DNA of 64,000 nucleotides, taken from the NCBI RefSeq assembly GCF_011752005.1, contig NZ_JAAIJZ010000001.1:372001-436000 (forward strand), in the 5' to 3' direction. Below are positions 18,140-26,627 of the stretch, piece by piece (the stretch's first letter is position 1; the number at the start of each line of letters is the position of its first letter). Source of the DNA: Canibacter zhoujuaniae. GTDB taxonomy: Bacteria > Actinomycetota > Actinomycetes > Actinomycetales > Microbacteriaceae. A program made the position numbers and the translations under genes. The notes beneath the pieces were generated by a model. The model worked only from the letters and a program-made list of their open reading frames with translations. It was not told the DNA's origin and made no database searches.

Positions 18140-18511
18140 TTACTGTTCCTGATTTTTCTTTAGATCACCGCGACGCTGCCGCAGCTTCTTTAACGCATCT
18201 TCGAGCAGCTGCTCTGCCTCTTCTTCAGTGCGGCGCTCCTTCACGTAGGCTAAGTGCGTTTTGTAAGGCTCATTCTTCTGCGCCACCGGAGGATTTTCAC
18301 GGTCACGCCCCGCTGGCAGACCGGTCTTAGGCGAGTCGATCTGGTCGGGAATCTCTGCCGGATCTACGTCTGCAGAAAAATAGCGCACTGTTTCATTACC
18401 CTCAGCATCCCAGTATGAAACAGCGATACGCGCCGAGCGCATCCCGTGATCAATTTCGCCCATCGGGCCTGATCCAACACGGGCACCACGGATAGCATTA
18501 TTTCCGCTCAA
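18140..18511 (-). CDS. rbpA: RNA polymerase-binding protein RbpA
   Basis: The 123-aa protein binds RNA polymerase and the principal sigma factor, and stimulates promoter opening in actinobacteria. The N-terminus (SGNNAIRGARVGSGPMGE) and the C-terminal sigma-interacting segment KTHLAYVKERRTEEEAEQLL are typical. The core-domain cysteines seen in some relatives are not present. I chose the TTG at 18511, preceded by GGGGAG, because it aligns with the family start; the open frame continues upstream to 18580 but has no better site. The gene lies just downstream of secG and is convergent with pgi. Confidence 0.93.
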   Translation of the reverse strand: MSGNNAIRGARVGSGPMGEIDHGMRSARIAVSYWDAEGNETVRYFSADVDPAEIPDQIDSPKTGLPAGRDRENPPVAQKNEPYKTHLAYVKERRTEEEAEQLLEDALKKLRQRRGDLKKNQEQ

Positions 18512-18528
18512 AGTTCTATGCTCCCCTT

Positions 18529-18774
18529 CTAGAAGGCGAAACGCTGCAGGATACCCAGCGCAACAACGCTGAAGAACCACACAAGCGCGATGATTATTGT
18601 TATGCGGTTGAGGTTGCGTTCAGCAACACCGGAGCTACCCAAGTTTGAGGTAATTCCACCACCGAACATATCTGACAGGCCACCACCGCGACCCTTGTGC
18701 AGCAGGATAAACAGGGTCAGCAAAAGACTGGTGATAACCAGAATAGCGATCAGAATAATCTGAATAACTGTCAC
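18529..18774 (-). CDS. secG: SecG subunit of the Sec protein translocase
   Basis: The 81-aa membrane protein is a subunit of the SecYEG channel for protein export. Two hydrophobic helices (about 5-27 and 58-78) flank the conserved cytoplasmic loop HKGRGGGLSDMFGG. The start is GTG at 18774 with AAAGG upstream. It is the last gene of the gap-pgk-tpiA-secG run, about 96 bp after tpiA. Confidence 0.93.
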   Translation of the reverse strand: MTVIQIILIAILVITSLLLTLFILLHKGRGGGLSDMFGGGITSNLGSSGVAERNLNRITIIIALVWFFSVVALGILQRFAF

Positions 18775-18870
18775 AATGGCCTTTCTAACAGCCGATAAAC
18801 ACTATGCACCAGTATAACCGCAAAAGTTATTGCGGCTCACAAAGCTTGGTGCAAAGCGCAACTTTATTAT

Positions 18871-19641
18871 TTAGAACTTCACAATGTTGGTGAACTCATC
18901 AACCTTAAGGCTGGCGCCGCCAACGAGCGCACCGTCGATATCTGGCTCTGCCATGAAACCTGCGATGTTCTCTGCTTTCACCGAGCCGCCATAAAGGATG
19001 CGCGTCGCTTCCGCAAAGTCAGCACCGCGTAGTTCCGTCAGCTTCTCGCGCAGCGCCTTGCACACCTCCTGCGCCTGCTCAGGGGTTGCTGCCGATCCTG
19101 ATCCGATCGCCCAGACTGGCTCATAAGCAACCACCAGCTCTGCCTCAGCGGGAATTTCAGCTAAGGCGTTTTCGAGCTGAGAGACAGGAACCGCAGCAGC
19201 GCCGTGCTGCTTAAGATCCTCTGCTGTCTCTCCGATGCAGAGCACAGGCACCAAACCGGCCGCTGCAGCAGCCGCTGCCTTCCGGCCAACGATCTCGTCT
19301 GTCTCGTGATGCCCCTCGCGACGCTCAGAGTGACCTACAATCGCGTAGCTGCAGCCGAGCTTGGTTAGAAACTTGGCGCTGATATCTCCCGTGTAGGCAC
19401 CCGACTCGTGCTCAGAAACATCTTGCGCGCCGGTCTTTAGTGAAAGCTTTTCCGCTTCAGTAATAACCTGCACCGAACGCAGATCGGTAAAGGGTGGGAA
19501 GATTGCGACCTCAACCTCAGCCGGATCGTATTTCGCGTCTCTCAGGCTCCAGGCAAGTTTCTGTGTGAATGCAGTCGCCTCAAGATGATTAAGATTCATC
19601 TTCCAGTTGCCTGCGATTAACGGTAAACGTGTTGCGCTCAT
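18871..19641 (-). CDS. tpiA: Triosephosphate isomerase
   Basis: The 256-aa enzyme interconverts dihydroxyacetone phosphate and glyceraldehyde 3-phosphate. Catalytic elements are visible: GNWKMN (Lys near residue 14), VGHSERR (electrophilic His), and AYEPVWAIGSG (catalytic Glu), followed by the phosphate-gripping ILYGGSVKAEN. The ATG overlaps the pgk stop as ATGA, so the genes are coupled. Confidence 0.96.
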   Translation of the reverse strand: MSATRLPLIAGNWKMNLNHLEATAFTQKLAWSLRDAKYDPAEVEVAIFPPFTDLRSVQVITEAEKLSLKTGAQDVSEHESGAYTGDISAKFLTKLGCSYAIVGHSERREGHHETDEIVGRKAAAAAAAGLVPVLCIGETAEDLKQHGAAAVPVSQLENALAEIPAEAELVVAYEPVWAIGSGSAATPEQAQEVCKALREKLTELRGADFAEATRILYGGSVKAENIAGFMAEPDIDGALVGGASLKVDEFTNIVKF

Positions 19642-20840
19642 GCGAGCACCTCCAAACCTGGCAGCTGCTTGCCCTCAAGGAACTCAAGGCTCGCACCACC
19701 GCCTGTAGAAATGTGTCCAAAATCAGAATCTGCAAAACCGAGGGCGCGCACAGCGGCAGCGCTGTCTCCACCGCCAACCACAGCGAGACCGGATACTTCC
19801 GTCAGAGCCTTGGCAACTGCGCGCGTGCCTGCGGCAAAGTTTTCCATCTCAAAGACACCCATAGGGCCGTTCCAAAAGACAGTTTTAGCGGCACGAATTT
19901 TTTCGGCGAACAGTTTCGCAGACTCAGGGCCGATATCAAGGCCGATCCCGCTTGCTCCGAATGAGCTTTCTTCGATAGCGTCTGCTGCGACCACTTCGTA
20001 TGCTGCATCAGCATCAAACTTTTCGGCAACAACAATGTCGCTTGGCAGCACCAGCTCAACACCCAACTCAGTGGCACGCTGCAAATAGCCGCGCACCGTT
20101 TCGATCTGATCCTCTTCAAGCAGGCTCGCACCAACCTTATGCCCCTTAGCTGCAAGGAACGTAAAGAGCATTCCGCCGCCGATAATCAGGGTATCTACAC
20201 GCTCAATCAGATGATCGATAACACCAAGCTTGTCTGACACTTTTGAGCCACCGAGCACAACCGTGTATGGCCGCTTAAGGTCTTCCGTCAGCTGCTTTAA
20301 CACCGCAACCTCGTCAGCGACAAGCAAACCCGCCGCACTCGGAAGTGCTTTTGCAAGCTCAGTCACGCTCGCCTGACTGCGATGCACAACACCAAAACCG
20401 TCGAGCACGAAAGCGTCTGCAAGCTCGGCCAGACGGGCTGCGAACTGGCTGCGCTCCGCCGCATCTTTAGATGTTTCCTGCGCGTTAAAACGCAAGTTTT
20501 CAAGCATTAAAACAGCGCCGTCTTTTAGCTCTTTCACCGCTGCAGCAGCTTCTGCGCCGACCGTGTCAGCAACAAAACTAACAGGCGCATCAATTATCTC
20601 GCCGAGTCGCTGCGCGACAGGCTTAAGTGACAGGCTGTTATCAACCTCACCCTTTGGGCGGCCAAGGTGGCTGATAACGATCACCCGGGCATTTTCTGCC
20701 GTGAGCTTCTCAATGGTTGCAGCAGCCGCACGCACACGGCCGTCGTCGGTTATTACACCGTCTTTCAGCGGAACGTTAAGATCAGACCGCACTAAAACAG
20801 TCTTGCCGCTCAGGTTGCCGAGTGTTTCTAGAGCTCGCAT
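19638..20840 (-). CDS. pgk: Phosphoglycerate kinase
   Basis: The enzyme (400 aa from this start) makes ATP from 1,3-bisphosphoglycerate. It has the substrate-binding RSDLNVPLKDG, VISHLGRPKG, and the C-terminal nucleotide-binding GGGDSAAAVRALG with ISTGGGASLEFLEG. I used the ATG at 20840, which is preceded by GGAGGGTGAG. A further in-frame ATG four codons upstream (20852) would place the ribosome site inside the coding sequence. It is the second gene of the gap-pgk-tpiA unit. Confidence 0.95.
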   Translation of the reverse strand: MRALETLGNLSGKTVLVRSDLNVPLKDGVITDDGRVRAAAATIEKLTAENARVIVISHLGRPKGEVDNSLSLKPVAQRLGEIIDAPVSFVADTVGAEAAAAVKELKDGAVLMLENLRFNAQETSKDAAERSQFAARLAELADAFVLDGFGVVHRSQASVTELAKALPSAAGLLVADEVAVLKQLTEDLKRPYTVVLGGSKVSDKLGVIDHLIERVDTLIIGGGMLFTFLAAKGHKVGASLLEEDQIETVRGYLQRATELGVELVLPSDIVVAEKFDADAAYEVVAADAIEESSFGASGIGLDIGPESAKLFAEKIRAAKTVFWNGPMGVFEMENFAAGTRAVAKALTEVSGLAVVGGGDSAAAVRALGFADSDFGHISTGGGASLEFLEGKQLPGLEVLA

Positions 20841-20865
20841 CTCACCCTCCATAGAGTTAGTTAAA

Positions 20866-20899
20866 CCGCAAAAGGCGGCACCAGATTAATGGTACCGCC
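20866..20899 (-). terminator. Hairpin between gap and pgk, candidate partial terminator
   Basis: On the minus strand GGCGGTACC and GGTGCCGCC (20891-20899 and 20874-20882) form a 9-bp stem with one G-U pair and an 8-nt loop, followed by TTTTGC. It could partly terminate gap transcripts or set the gap:pgk mRNA ratio. Confidence 0.5.
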
Positions 20900-20928
20900 C
20901 CTCACATTAGTTTTTGCGCAGAAAAACC

Positions 20929-21945
20929 CTAAAGTTTCTCGCCTACGAGCTTGGTGAAGCTCACAAGCTGGTTAGTGTAACCCCACTCGTTGTCATACCA
21001 AGAAGAAATCTTTACCAGCTTGCCCGACACTGCGGTAAGCCCTGAGTCAAACACTGACGGATGTGGATCACCGACAATGTCGCTAGACACAAGCGGCTCT
21101 TCTGAGTAGGCGAGGATACCCTTTAAACGCCCCTGGCTGGCAGCACGCTGAAACGCAGCGTTAATCTCATCGACGGTGAGATCATCGCGCTTCGCAATAA
21201 TGTTGAGGTCAACGATTGACGCCACAGGCACCGGAACACGGTATGAAGAACCGTCCAGGCGGCCATCGAGCTCTGGAATAACCTTGCCAATAGCTTTCGC
21301 CGCACCGGTTGAGGTTGGCACAATGTTTTCAGCTGCAGCACGGGCGCGACGCAGATCACTGTGCGGTGCGTCCTGCAGACGCTGATCAGCGGTGTATGCG
21401 TGCGCGGTCATCATGAAGCCCTGCTCGATGCCGAATTCGTCATTAAACACTTTAGCGATCGGTGCCAAACAGTTGGTTGTGCAAGATGCAGCAGAGATAA
21501 CATGCTGGGTCTCAGCGTCATACTCTTCTTCGTTCACGCCAACAACGAACATTGGCACGCCCGCCTTGCCCGGTGCTGAAATAACCACCTTCTTAGCGCC
21601 CGCGTCGAGGTGCTGTTTTGCAGCGTCGTATTCGGTGAAGCGACCGGTTGATTCGATTACGATATCAACGTCAAGCTCGCCCCACGGCAGTTTAGCCGGC
21701 TCTTTTTCGCTCAGCACCTTAATGCGGTCACCGTTTACGGTGATGCTGTCTTCGTCGTGCGTTACCTCAGCGTTAAAACGACCGGCGACGGTGTCGCGAC
21801 GCAGCAGGTGCGCGAGAGTCGCAGTATCGGTGAGGTCGTTCACTGCAACAATGTCAAAGTCGAGACCGCGCTCAACTGCTGCCCTTACAAAGTTGCGGCC
21901 GATCCGACCAAATCCATTAATAGCAATACGTGTGCCCAATTTCAC
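20929..21945 (-). CDS. gap: Glyceraldehyde-3-phosphate dehydrogenase
   Basis: The NAD-dependent glycolytic enzyme (338 aa from this start) has the Rossmann motif AINGFGRIGRNF, the catalytic cysteine in ASCTTNCLAPIAK, and WYDNEWGYTNQL near the C-terminus. The open frame runs up to 21990, but the extra N-terminal residues match nothing. Two starts are plausible: GTG at 21945, or TTG at 21939, which sits 9 nt after AGAAAGG. The leader holds a GTGCGTT-N5-AACGCAC inverted repeat (21972-21990) of unknown role. Confidence 0.95.
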   Translation of the reverse strand: MKLGTRIAINGFGRIGRNFVRAAVERGLDFDIVAVNDLTDTATLAHLLRRDTVAGRFNAEVTHDEDSITVNGDRIKVLSEKEPAKLPWGELDVDIVIESTGRFTEYDAAKQHLDAGAKKVVISAPGKAGVPMFVVGVNEEEYDAETQHVISAASCTTNCLAPIAKVFNDEFGIEQGFMMTAHAYTADQRLQDAPHSDLRRARAAAENIVPTSTGAAKAIGKVIPELDGRLDGSSYRVPVPVASIVDLNIIAKRDDLTVDEINAAFQRAASQGRLKGILAYSEEPLVSSDIVGDPHPSVFDSGLTAVSGKLVKISSWYDNEWGYTNQLVSFTKLVGEKL

Positions 21946-22011
21946 GTGCCTTTCTAAATTGAGAGTGCCTAGTGCGTTGCCATAACGCACCGGCGAGAGG
22001 GTGTGTAAGTC

Positions 22012-22626
22012 TTAGATCAGACCTGCGGTCTGAGTGCGCGCACGCTCAAAGCGCTCAGCGACATTCTCCCAGTTCACAATGTTCCAGAAGGCGTCAACAT
22101 AGTCTGCCTTCACGTTCACATAGTCAAGGTAGAACGCGTGCTCCCACATATCCAGCATTAACAGCGGGGTGCTGCCTGCTGGGAAGTTTGCCTGCTGATC
22201 GAAGAACTGCTGAATGTTCAGACGCTGACCGAGCGCATCCCAGGTGAGCACCGACCAACCTGAGCCCTGAATGCTGAGCGCGGTAGCGTTAAAGTGCTTT
22301 TGGAAGCCATCGAAAGAGCCGAAAAATTCGTCAACCGCAGACGCCAGCTCACCCTCTGGTTTGCCGCCACCGTTTGGCGAGAGATTGGTCCAGAAAATTG
22401 AGTGGTTAACGTGGCCACCGAGGTTAAACGCGAGATCTTTTTCCAGTTTGCTAACGTTTGCAAAATTGCCGTTTTCGCGCGCCTCAGCCAGTGCCTCAAG
22501 AGCAGCATTTGCGCCGGTCACATATGCTGCATGGTGCTTGCTGTGGTGCAGCTCCATAATGCGGGCGCTAATAGAAGGCTCAAGTGCGCTGTAGTCGTAG
22601 CTGAGCTCAGGAAGTGAGTAAACCAA
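22012..22626 (-). CDS. sodA: Superoxide dismutase (Mn/Fe family)
   Basis: The 204-aa metalloenzyme converts superoxide to hydrogen peroxide. The four metal ligands appear in family contexts: His in MELHHSKHHAAY, His in GGHVNHSIFW, and Asp and His in DMWEHAFYLDY. The sequence GSGW and the QQANFPAGSTPL segment are of the manganese-preferring type, but metal choice cannot be settled by eye. The start has AAAGGAG upstream. sodA lies between whiA and gap, an order known from Microbacteriaceae. Confidence 0.94.
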   Translation of the reverse strand: MVYSLPELSYDYSALEPSISARIMELHHSKHHAAYVTGANAALEALAEARENGNFANVSKLEKDLAFNLGGHVNHSIFWTNLSPNGGGKPEGELASAVDEFFGSFDGFQKHFNATALSIQGSGWSVLTWDALGQRLNIQQFFDQQANFPAGSTPLLMLDMWEHAFYLDYVNVKADYVDAFWNIVNWENVAERFERARTQTAGLI

Positions 22627-22723
22627 TTTAATTCTCCTTTGTTTCTACGCTTCTAAGCTCAATTTTAGCGCTTACGCAAAAACAAACTCTGAGAGTGGTT
22701 TTAGAGCACACCGCTTATGCGGT

Positions 22724-23713
22724 TTATGATTCACGCGGAATTGCTGCCTCAGTGCCGGGAATGCCAAGCTGCTTCGCAACCTTATCGGCCATGCCGAGCA
22801 GGCGCCTGATGCGCCCCGCGATCGCGTCTTTCGTAAGCGGTGGCTCAGCCTTGCTGCCAAGCTCATCAAGGCTCGCTTCGCGGTGTGTTAAACGCAGCTG
22901 GCCGGCAACTTTTAGATGCTCAGGCACATCATCACCGAGAATCTCCAGCGCACGCTCAACACGCGCACAAGCGGCAGCGGAGGCTTGCGCAGACCGCCTG
23001 AGATTCGCGTCATCAAAGTTCACAAGGCGGTTTGCTGTTGCCCGCTTTTCGCGATCCTGGCGCTGATTGTTCCAAAACTCAGCGCTCTTAGTTGCTCCCA
23101 TCTTCGAGAGCATCTCAGCAATTGCTTCAGGATCGCGGATTAACACTTTCACCTGTCCGCGAATCTCGCGGCTTTTAGCCTGGATTCCCAAACGTCCTGC
23201 AGCACCCACCAGCGCCATCGCCGCTTCATTTGTGGGGCTGGTTAGCTCAAGGCTCGCTGACCGTCCGGGAGCGGTTAGCATGCCGCGCGCCATAAATGCG
23301 CCGCGCCAGGCAGCGGCCAGCTCATCCGGTGAGCCTGTCGCAACTCGATTTGGTAGGCCACGCACCTGCTGTCTGCGACTATCGAGCAAGCCGAGACGAC
23401 GTGCGATTGCTTCGCCATCACTGGTGCGGAAAAGAAACATCGGCTGCCCCGGTTTGGTTGAGTTAACCGGCAGCTGCTTTGCCTCCGTGACAACACCGTA
23501 CATTTCAAACAGAGCCTTACGCATGCGCTGCAGAATGTAGGGTGAGTGAAATTCTGCCTCAAGCGCTACCCGGCCGGAGATGTTGTGCAGCCCGCCGGCA
23601 AAGCGCAGCGCGGTGATCAACTCCGCATTGCGCACCCCCTGATCACAAACCTCAATTTGACGCAGTTCTTCACGAACAACAGAGGTCTGCGAGGCAGGCA
23701 TAGCGTTAGACAC
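22724..23713 (-). CDS. whiA: DNA-binding protein WhiA
   Basis: WhiA (329 aa from this start) pairs an N-terminal domain derived from LAGLIDADG homing endonucleases (visible around GVRNAELITALRFAGG and ARRLGLLDSRRQQVRGLPNR) with a C-terminal helix-turn-helix domain (LTHREASLDELGSKAEPPLTKDAIAGRIRRLL). It takes part in division and sporulation control in actinobacteria. The family start fits the GTG at 23713, 7 nt after GGAAGGA; the frame is open up to 23734. The gene follows rapZ and uvrC, as usual. Confidence 0.94.
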   Translation of the reverse strand: MSNAMPASQTSVVREELRQIEVCDQGVRNAELITALRFAGGLHNISGRVALEAEFHSPYILQRMRKALFEMYGVVTEAKQLPVNSTKPGQPMFLFRTSDGEAIARRLGLLDSRRQQVRGLPNRVATGSPDELAAAWRGAFMARGMLTAPGRSASLELTSPTNEAAMALVGAAGRLGIQAKSREIRGQVKVLIRDPEAIAEMLSKMGATKSAEFWNNQRQDREKRATANRLVNFDDANLRRSAQASAAACARVERALEILGDDVPEHLKVAGQLRLTHREASLDELGSKAEPPLTKDAIAGRIRRLLGMADKVAKQLGIPGTEAAIPRES

Positions 23714-23823
23714 TGAACGATCCTTCCGACTCAATTTGGCGTTGCGGCAGATAGTTATTTTACGGCAGAAATTAGGCGCGCGTAAACATGTATTATGTTC
23801 GGTTAAATTTAGGCGCCGCTCAC

Positions 23824-24702
23824 TTACTCACGCCCGAGGTCGCGGTGCCGCACAGACACCTGCACCCCGGCTAAATCAGCCAATCTGCCGGCAATTTCGT
23901 TTGTCACCGCAACAGAGCGATGTTTACCGCCGGTGCAGCCGACAGCCAACATTACGTGCCGTTTGTTCTCGCGTTGGTATCCCGCAAAGACCGGCTCTAA
24001 CGCCGCAACATAGTTTGCGATAAATTCGTGCACACCCTCTTGCGCGAGCACAAACTCGCTCACCTCTGCATCGTTACCGGTGAGCGGGCGCAGCTCAGGT
24101 AACCAGAACGGGTTTGGCACAAAACGCATATCGATCATCAGATCGGCATCACTTGGTGCCCCGTATTTGAAGCCGAAACTCTGCACAACCAGCTGCAGTT
24201 TTGGGGCATCAGCCTCAGAAAAGAGCTCACGGATGCGACTCGTCAGCTCATGCACGTTATAGCGCGAAGTATCGATAACAAAATCGCTTAACGCACGCAG
24301 CTCAAGCAACCGGTCACGCTCTTTTTGGATCCCGTCGAGCAGACTACCTGCGCCCATCAGCGGGTGTGGCCTGCGCACAGCCTCATAGCGGCGCACCAGC
24401 ACATCGTCACTCGCATCGAGGAAGAGAATGCGCGGGGAGCCCTTCTCAGAAATTTCAGCCAGCGTTTCCCGCAGCGTCTCATCGAGGTCGCGGCCGCGCG
24501 CATCTACAACAGCAGCAATTTTTTTAATCGCCCCGTCTGAGAGCTCAGCCATATCAGCTACGGTGGTTAAAAGCTTTAGCGGCAGGTTATCAACGACATA
24601 CCACCCCATGTCTTCGAGGGTGTTTGCAGCGGTGCTCCGACCGGCGCCAGACATTCCGGCAACGATTAAAATATCTCGTTTTGCTATCTGCGTATCACTC
24701 AT
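23824..24702 (-). CDS. rapZ: Nucleotide-binding RNase adapter protein RapZ
   Basis: The 292-aa protein has an N-terminal P-loop kinase-like domain (Walker A GMSGAGRSTAAN) and a C-terminal domain with VGCTGGKHRSVAVTNEI. RapZ proteins bind small RNAs or nucleotides. In actinobacteria the gene sits in a conserved uvrC-rapZ-whiA cluster, as here. The ATG overlaps the uvrC stop by one base (TAATG). Confidence 0.94.
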   Translation of the reverse strand: MSDTQIAKRDILIVAGMSGAGRSTAANTLEDMGWYVVDNLPLKLLTTVADMAELSDGAIKKIAAVVDARGRDLDETLRETLAEISEKGSPRILFLDASDDVLVRRYEAVRRPHPLMGAGSLLDGIQKERDRLLELRALSDFVIDTSRYNVHELTSRIRELFSEADAPKLQLVVQSFGFKYGAPSDADLMIDMRFVPNPFWLPELRPLTGNDAEVSEFVLAQEGVHEFIANYVAALEPVFAGYQRENKRHVMLAVGCTGGKHRSVAVTNEIAGRLADLAGVQVSVRHRDLGRE

Positions 24703-26627
24703 TACTGCCCAACTTCATCGTTCTCTGATCCCGCTGTGTCAATGCTATCTAACCCCTTCGCCTTGGCGCTAGGCGTGTGCAGATGTTCGTAAATAACCGA
24801 GGCAAGGCTCTCTCCCACACCGGGCACCGCGCCAAGCTCAGCGATGCTTGCCGAACGCACCCTTTTCACCGATCCAAAAGTGCGCAACAGAGCCTTCACC
24901 CGAGCTTGGCCGACACCGGGAATTTCTGACAGCTCGGTTGCTAACGCTTTCGATCTGCGCTGTTTTTGGAAGGTGATTGCAAATCGGTGCGCCTCATCAC
25001 GCAGCCGCTGCACAAGAAACAGCGCCTCTGAATTGCGCGGCAGAATCACCGGAAAATCATCCTCTGGCAGCCACAGCTCTTCAAGTCGCTTTGCAATGCC
25101 CGCAACAGCGATATCTGTGATGCCGGCTTCCTCAAGTGCAGCCGCTGCGGCGGCCACCTGCGGTTGACCGCCGTCGATCAACAGCAGCTGCGGCCGGGCA
25201 CGATACAACCCCACCTCGGGCGCCAGCTCATCTGCTTTGCCGAGCGCCGCAGCCCGGCGGGCCACCACCTGCCGAATTGAGTCAACGTCGTTGTTTGCTT
25301 CAACCACCTTGTATTTCCGGTATGCGCCTTTCGCGGGCAGGCCGTCTTCAAACACCACAAGAGAGGCCACCACGTTCGTGCCCTGCAGATGCGATACGTC
25401 GATAGCCTCAATGCGTAGCGGGGGTTCTGCAAGCCCGAGATACTGCTGCAGCTCTGCCAGTGCGTCTGTGCGTGCGGTGATGTCGTTGGTGCGGCGCAGA
25501 CTGTTGCGCAGCAAGTGCTCGCCCGCATTCTTTACCGCACTCTCTAATAGCCGGGCTTTCTCGCCGCGTTCGGCAACCTTAATTTGTGGGAGCGCACGCA
25601 AACCGTGCCGCTGTTTGAGCACTTCGCTCAGATCGGCAGCGTTTTCTGGCAGCGCTGAAGTAATAATCCGCTTCGGGGGTGCTTCTCTCTCGTAGACGCT
25701 CTGCAGCACCTGCTCGAGCACCGTGCCGGCTGAATCATCCGGCCCGACTTCCACGATCCAACTGCGTTCACCGCGAATGCGGCCCGCTCGCACTTTAAAC
25801 TGGTGCACAGCACCCAAAAGTTCGTTGGCGTAGTAGCCGAAAAAGTCTGCGTTTACCTCGCTAGCAAACACCACTGCTTGCTTTTCGAGAATATGCTCGA
25901 GCGCCTGCAGCCGGTCGCGCAGTTTTGCGGCCTCTTCAAAACGCTGTGCGGCTGCTGCATCCCGCATCTGGCTCTCCACCTGCCGCACAAACCGGCGGTC
26001 GAGTGACCGCAAGAATCGCACCATTTCTTTTGCGCGTTCGCGATGCTCGGCAATCGATACCCGCATCGAACACGGCCCGTGGCAGCGGCCTATTTGGCTG
26101 GCTAAACACGGTCTGCCGGAGCGCATCGCGCGAGAGTAGTCTGCGTCGTTACAGGTGCGCAGCGGGAATGCCTGCTGCACGAGATCAAGGGTTTCACGCA
26201 GCGCCCAAACTTTCGGGTACGGGCCAAAATACTTTGCTTTTTTAATGCCCTCTTTGCGAGAAATGATTGCGCGGGGTGCTTCATCCCCCATTAAAACAAC
26301 CAGATAGGGATAGCTTTTATCATCTTTAAACTGGACATTAAAAGGCGGCCGGAATTCGTTGATCCAGCTGTGCTCGAGCACCAAAGACTCAGTGTCGCTA
26401 GCAACAACCGTCCAGTCAACCTTAGCCGCCAACTGCACCATTAATTGTGTGCGCGGTTGCAGCGTGTGCAGCGGCTGAAAATAGTTTGCCAAGCGGTTGC
26501 GCAAGTTTTTTGCTTTGCCGATATACAGCACGCGACCGTGGCGATCCGAAAAGCGATAAACACCCGGGTCTGTTGGCACCTCCCCCGACTGCGGTTTAAA
26601 TGCCTTCCGGTTATCGACGGTGCGCAT
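24702..26627 (-). CDS. uvrC: Excinuclease ABC subunit C
   Basis: UvrC makes both incisions in nucleotide excision repair. The 641-aa protein has the GIY-YIG nuclease domain (GVYRFSDRHGRVLYIGKAK near residues 22-40), the UVR helical motif (AAKLRDRLQALEHILE), the RNase H-like second nuclease domain (RIEAIDVSHLQGTNVVASLVV), and two C-terminal helix-hairpin-helix motifs (LSEIPGVGQARVKALLRTFG and AVPGVGESLASVIY). The start ATG overlaps the uvrA stop (TAATG). Confidence 0.96.
   Translation of the reverse strand: MRTVDNRKAFKPQSGEVPTDPGVYRFSDRHGRVLYIGKAKNLRNRLANYFQPLHTLQPRTQLMVQLAAKVDWTVVASDTESLVLEHSWINEFRPPFNVQFKDDKSYPYLVVLMGDEAPRAIISRKEGIKKAKYFGPYPKVWALRETLDLVQQAFPLRTCNDADYSRAMRSGRPCLASQIGRCHGPCSMRVSIAEHRERAKEMVRFLRSLDRRFVRQVESQMRDAAAAQRFEEAAKLRDRLQALEHILEKQAVVFASEVNADFFGYYANELLGAVHQFKVRAGRIRGERSWIVEVGPDDSAGTVLEQVLQSVYEREAPPKRIITSALPENAADLSEVLKQRHGLRALPQIKVAERGEKARLLESAVKNAGEHLLRNSLRRTNDITARTDALAELQQYLGLAEPPLRIEAIDVSHLQGTNVVASLVVFEDGLPAKGAYRKYKVVEANNDVDSIRQVVARRAAALGKADELAPEVGLYRARPQLLLIDGGQPQVAAAAAALEEAGITDIAVAGIAKRLEELWLPEDDFPVILPRNSEALFLVQRLRDEAHRFAITFQKQRRSKALATELSEIPGVGQARVKALLRTFGSVKRVRSASIAELGAVPGVGESLASVIYEHLHTPSAKAKGLDSIDTAGSENDEVGQ

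Noticed and set aside
21972..21990. GTGCGTT-N5-AACGCAC inverted repeat as a sodA terminator
   Set aside because: There is no T-run after the stem. It is only mentioned as a possible leader element of gap.
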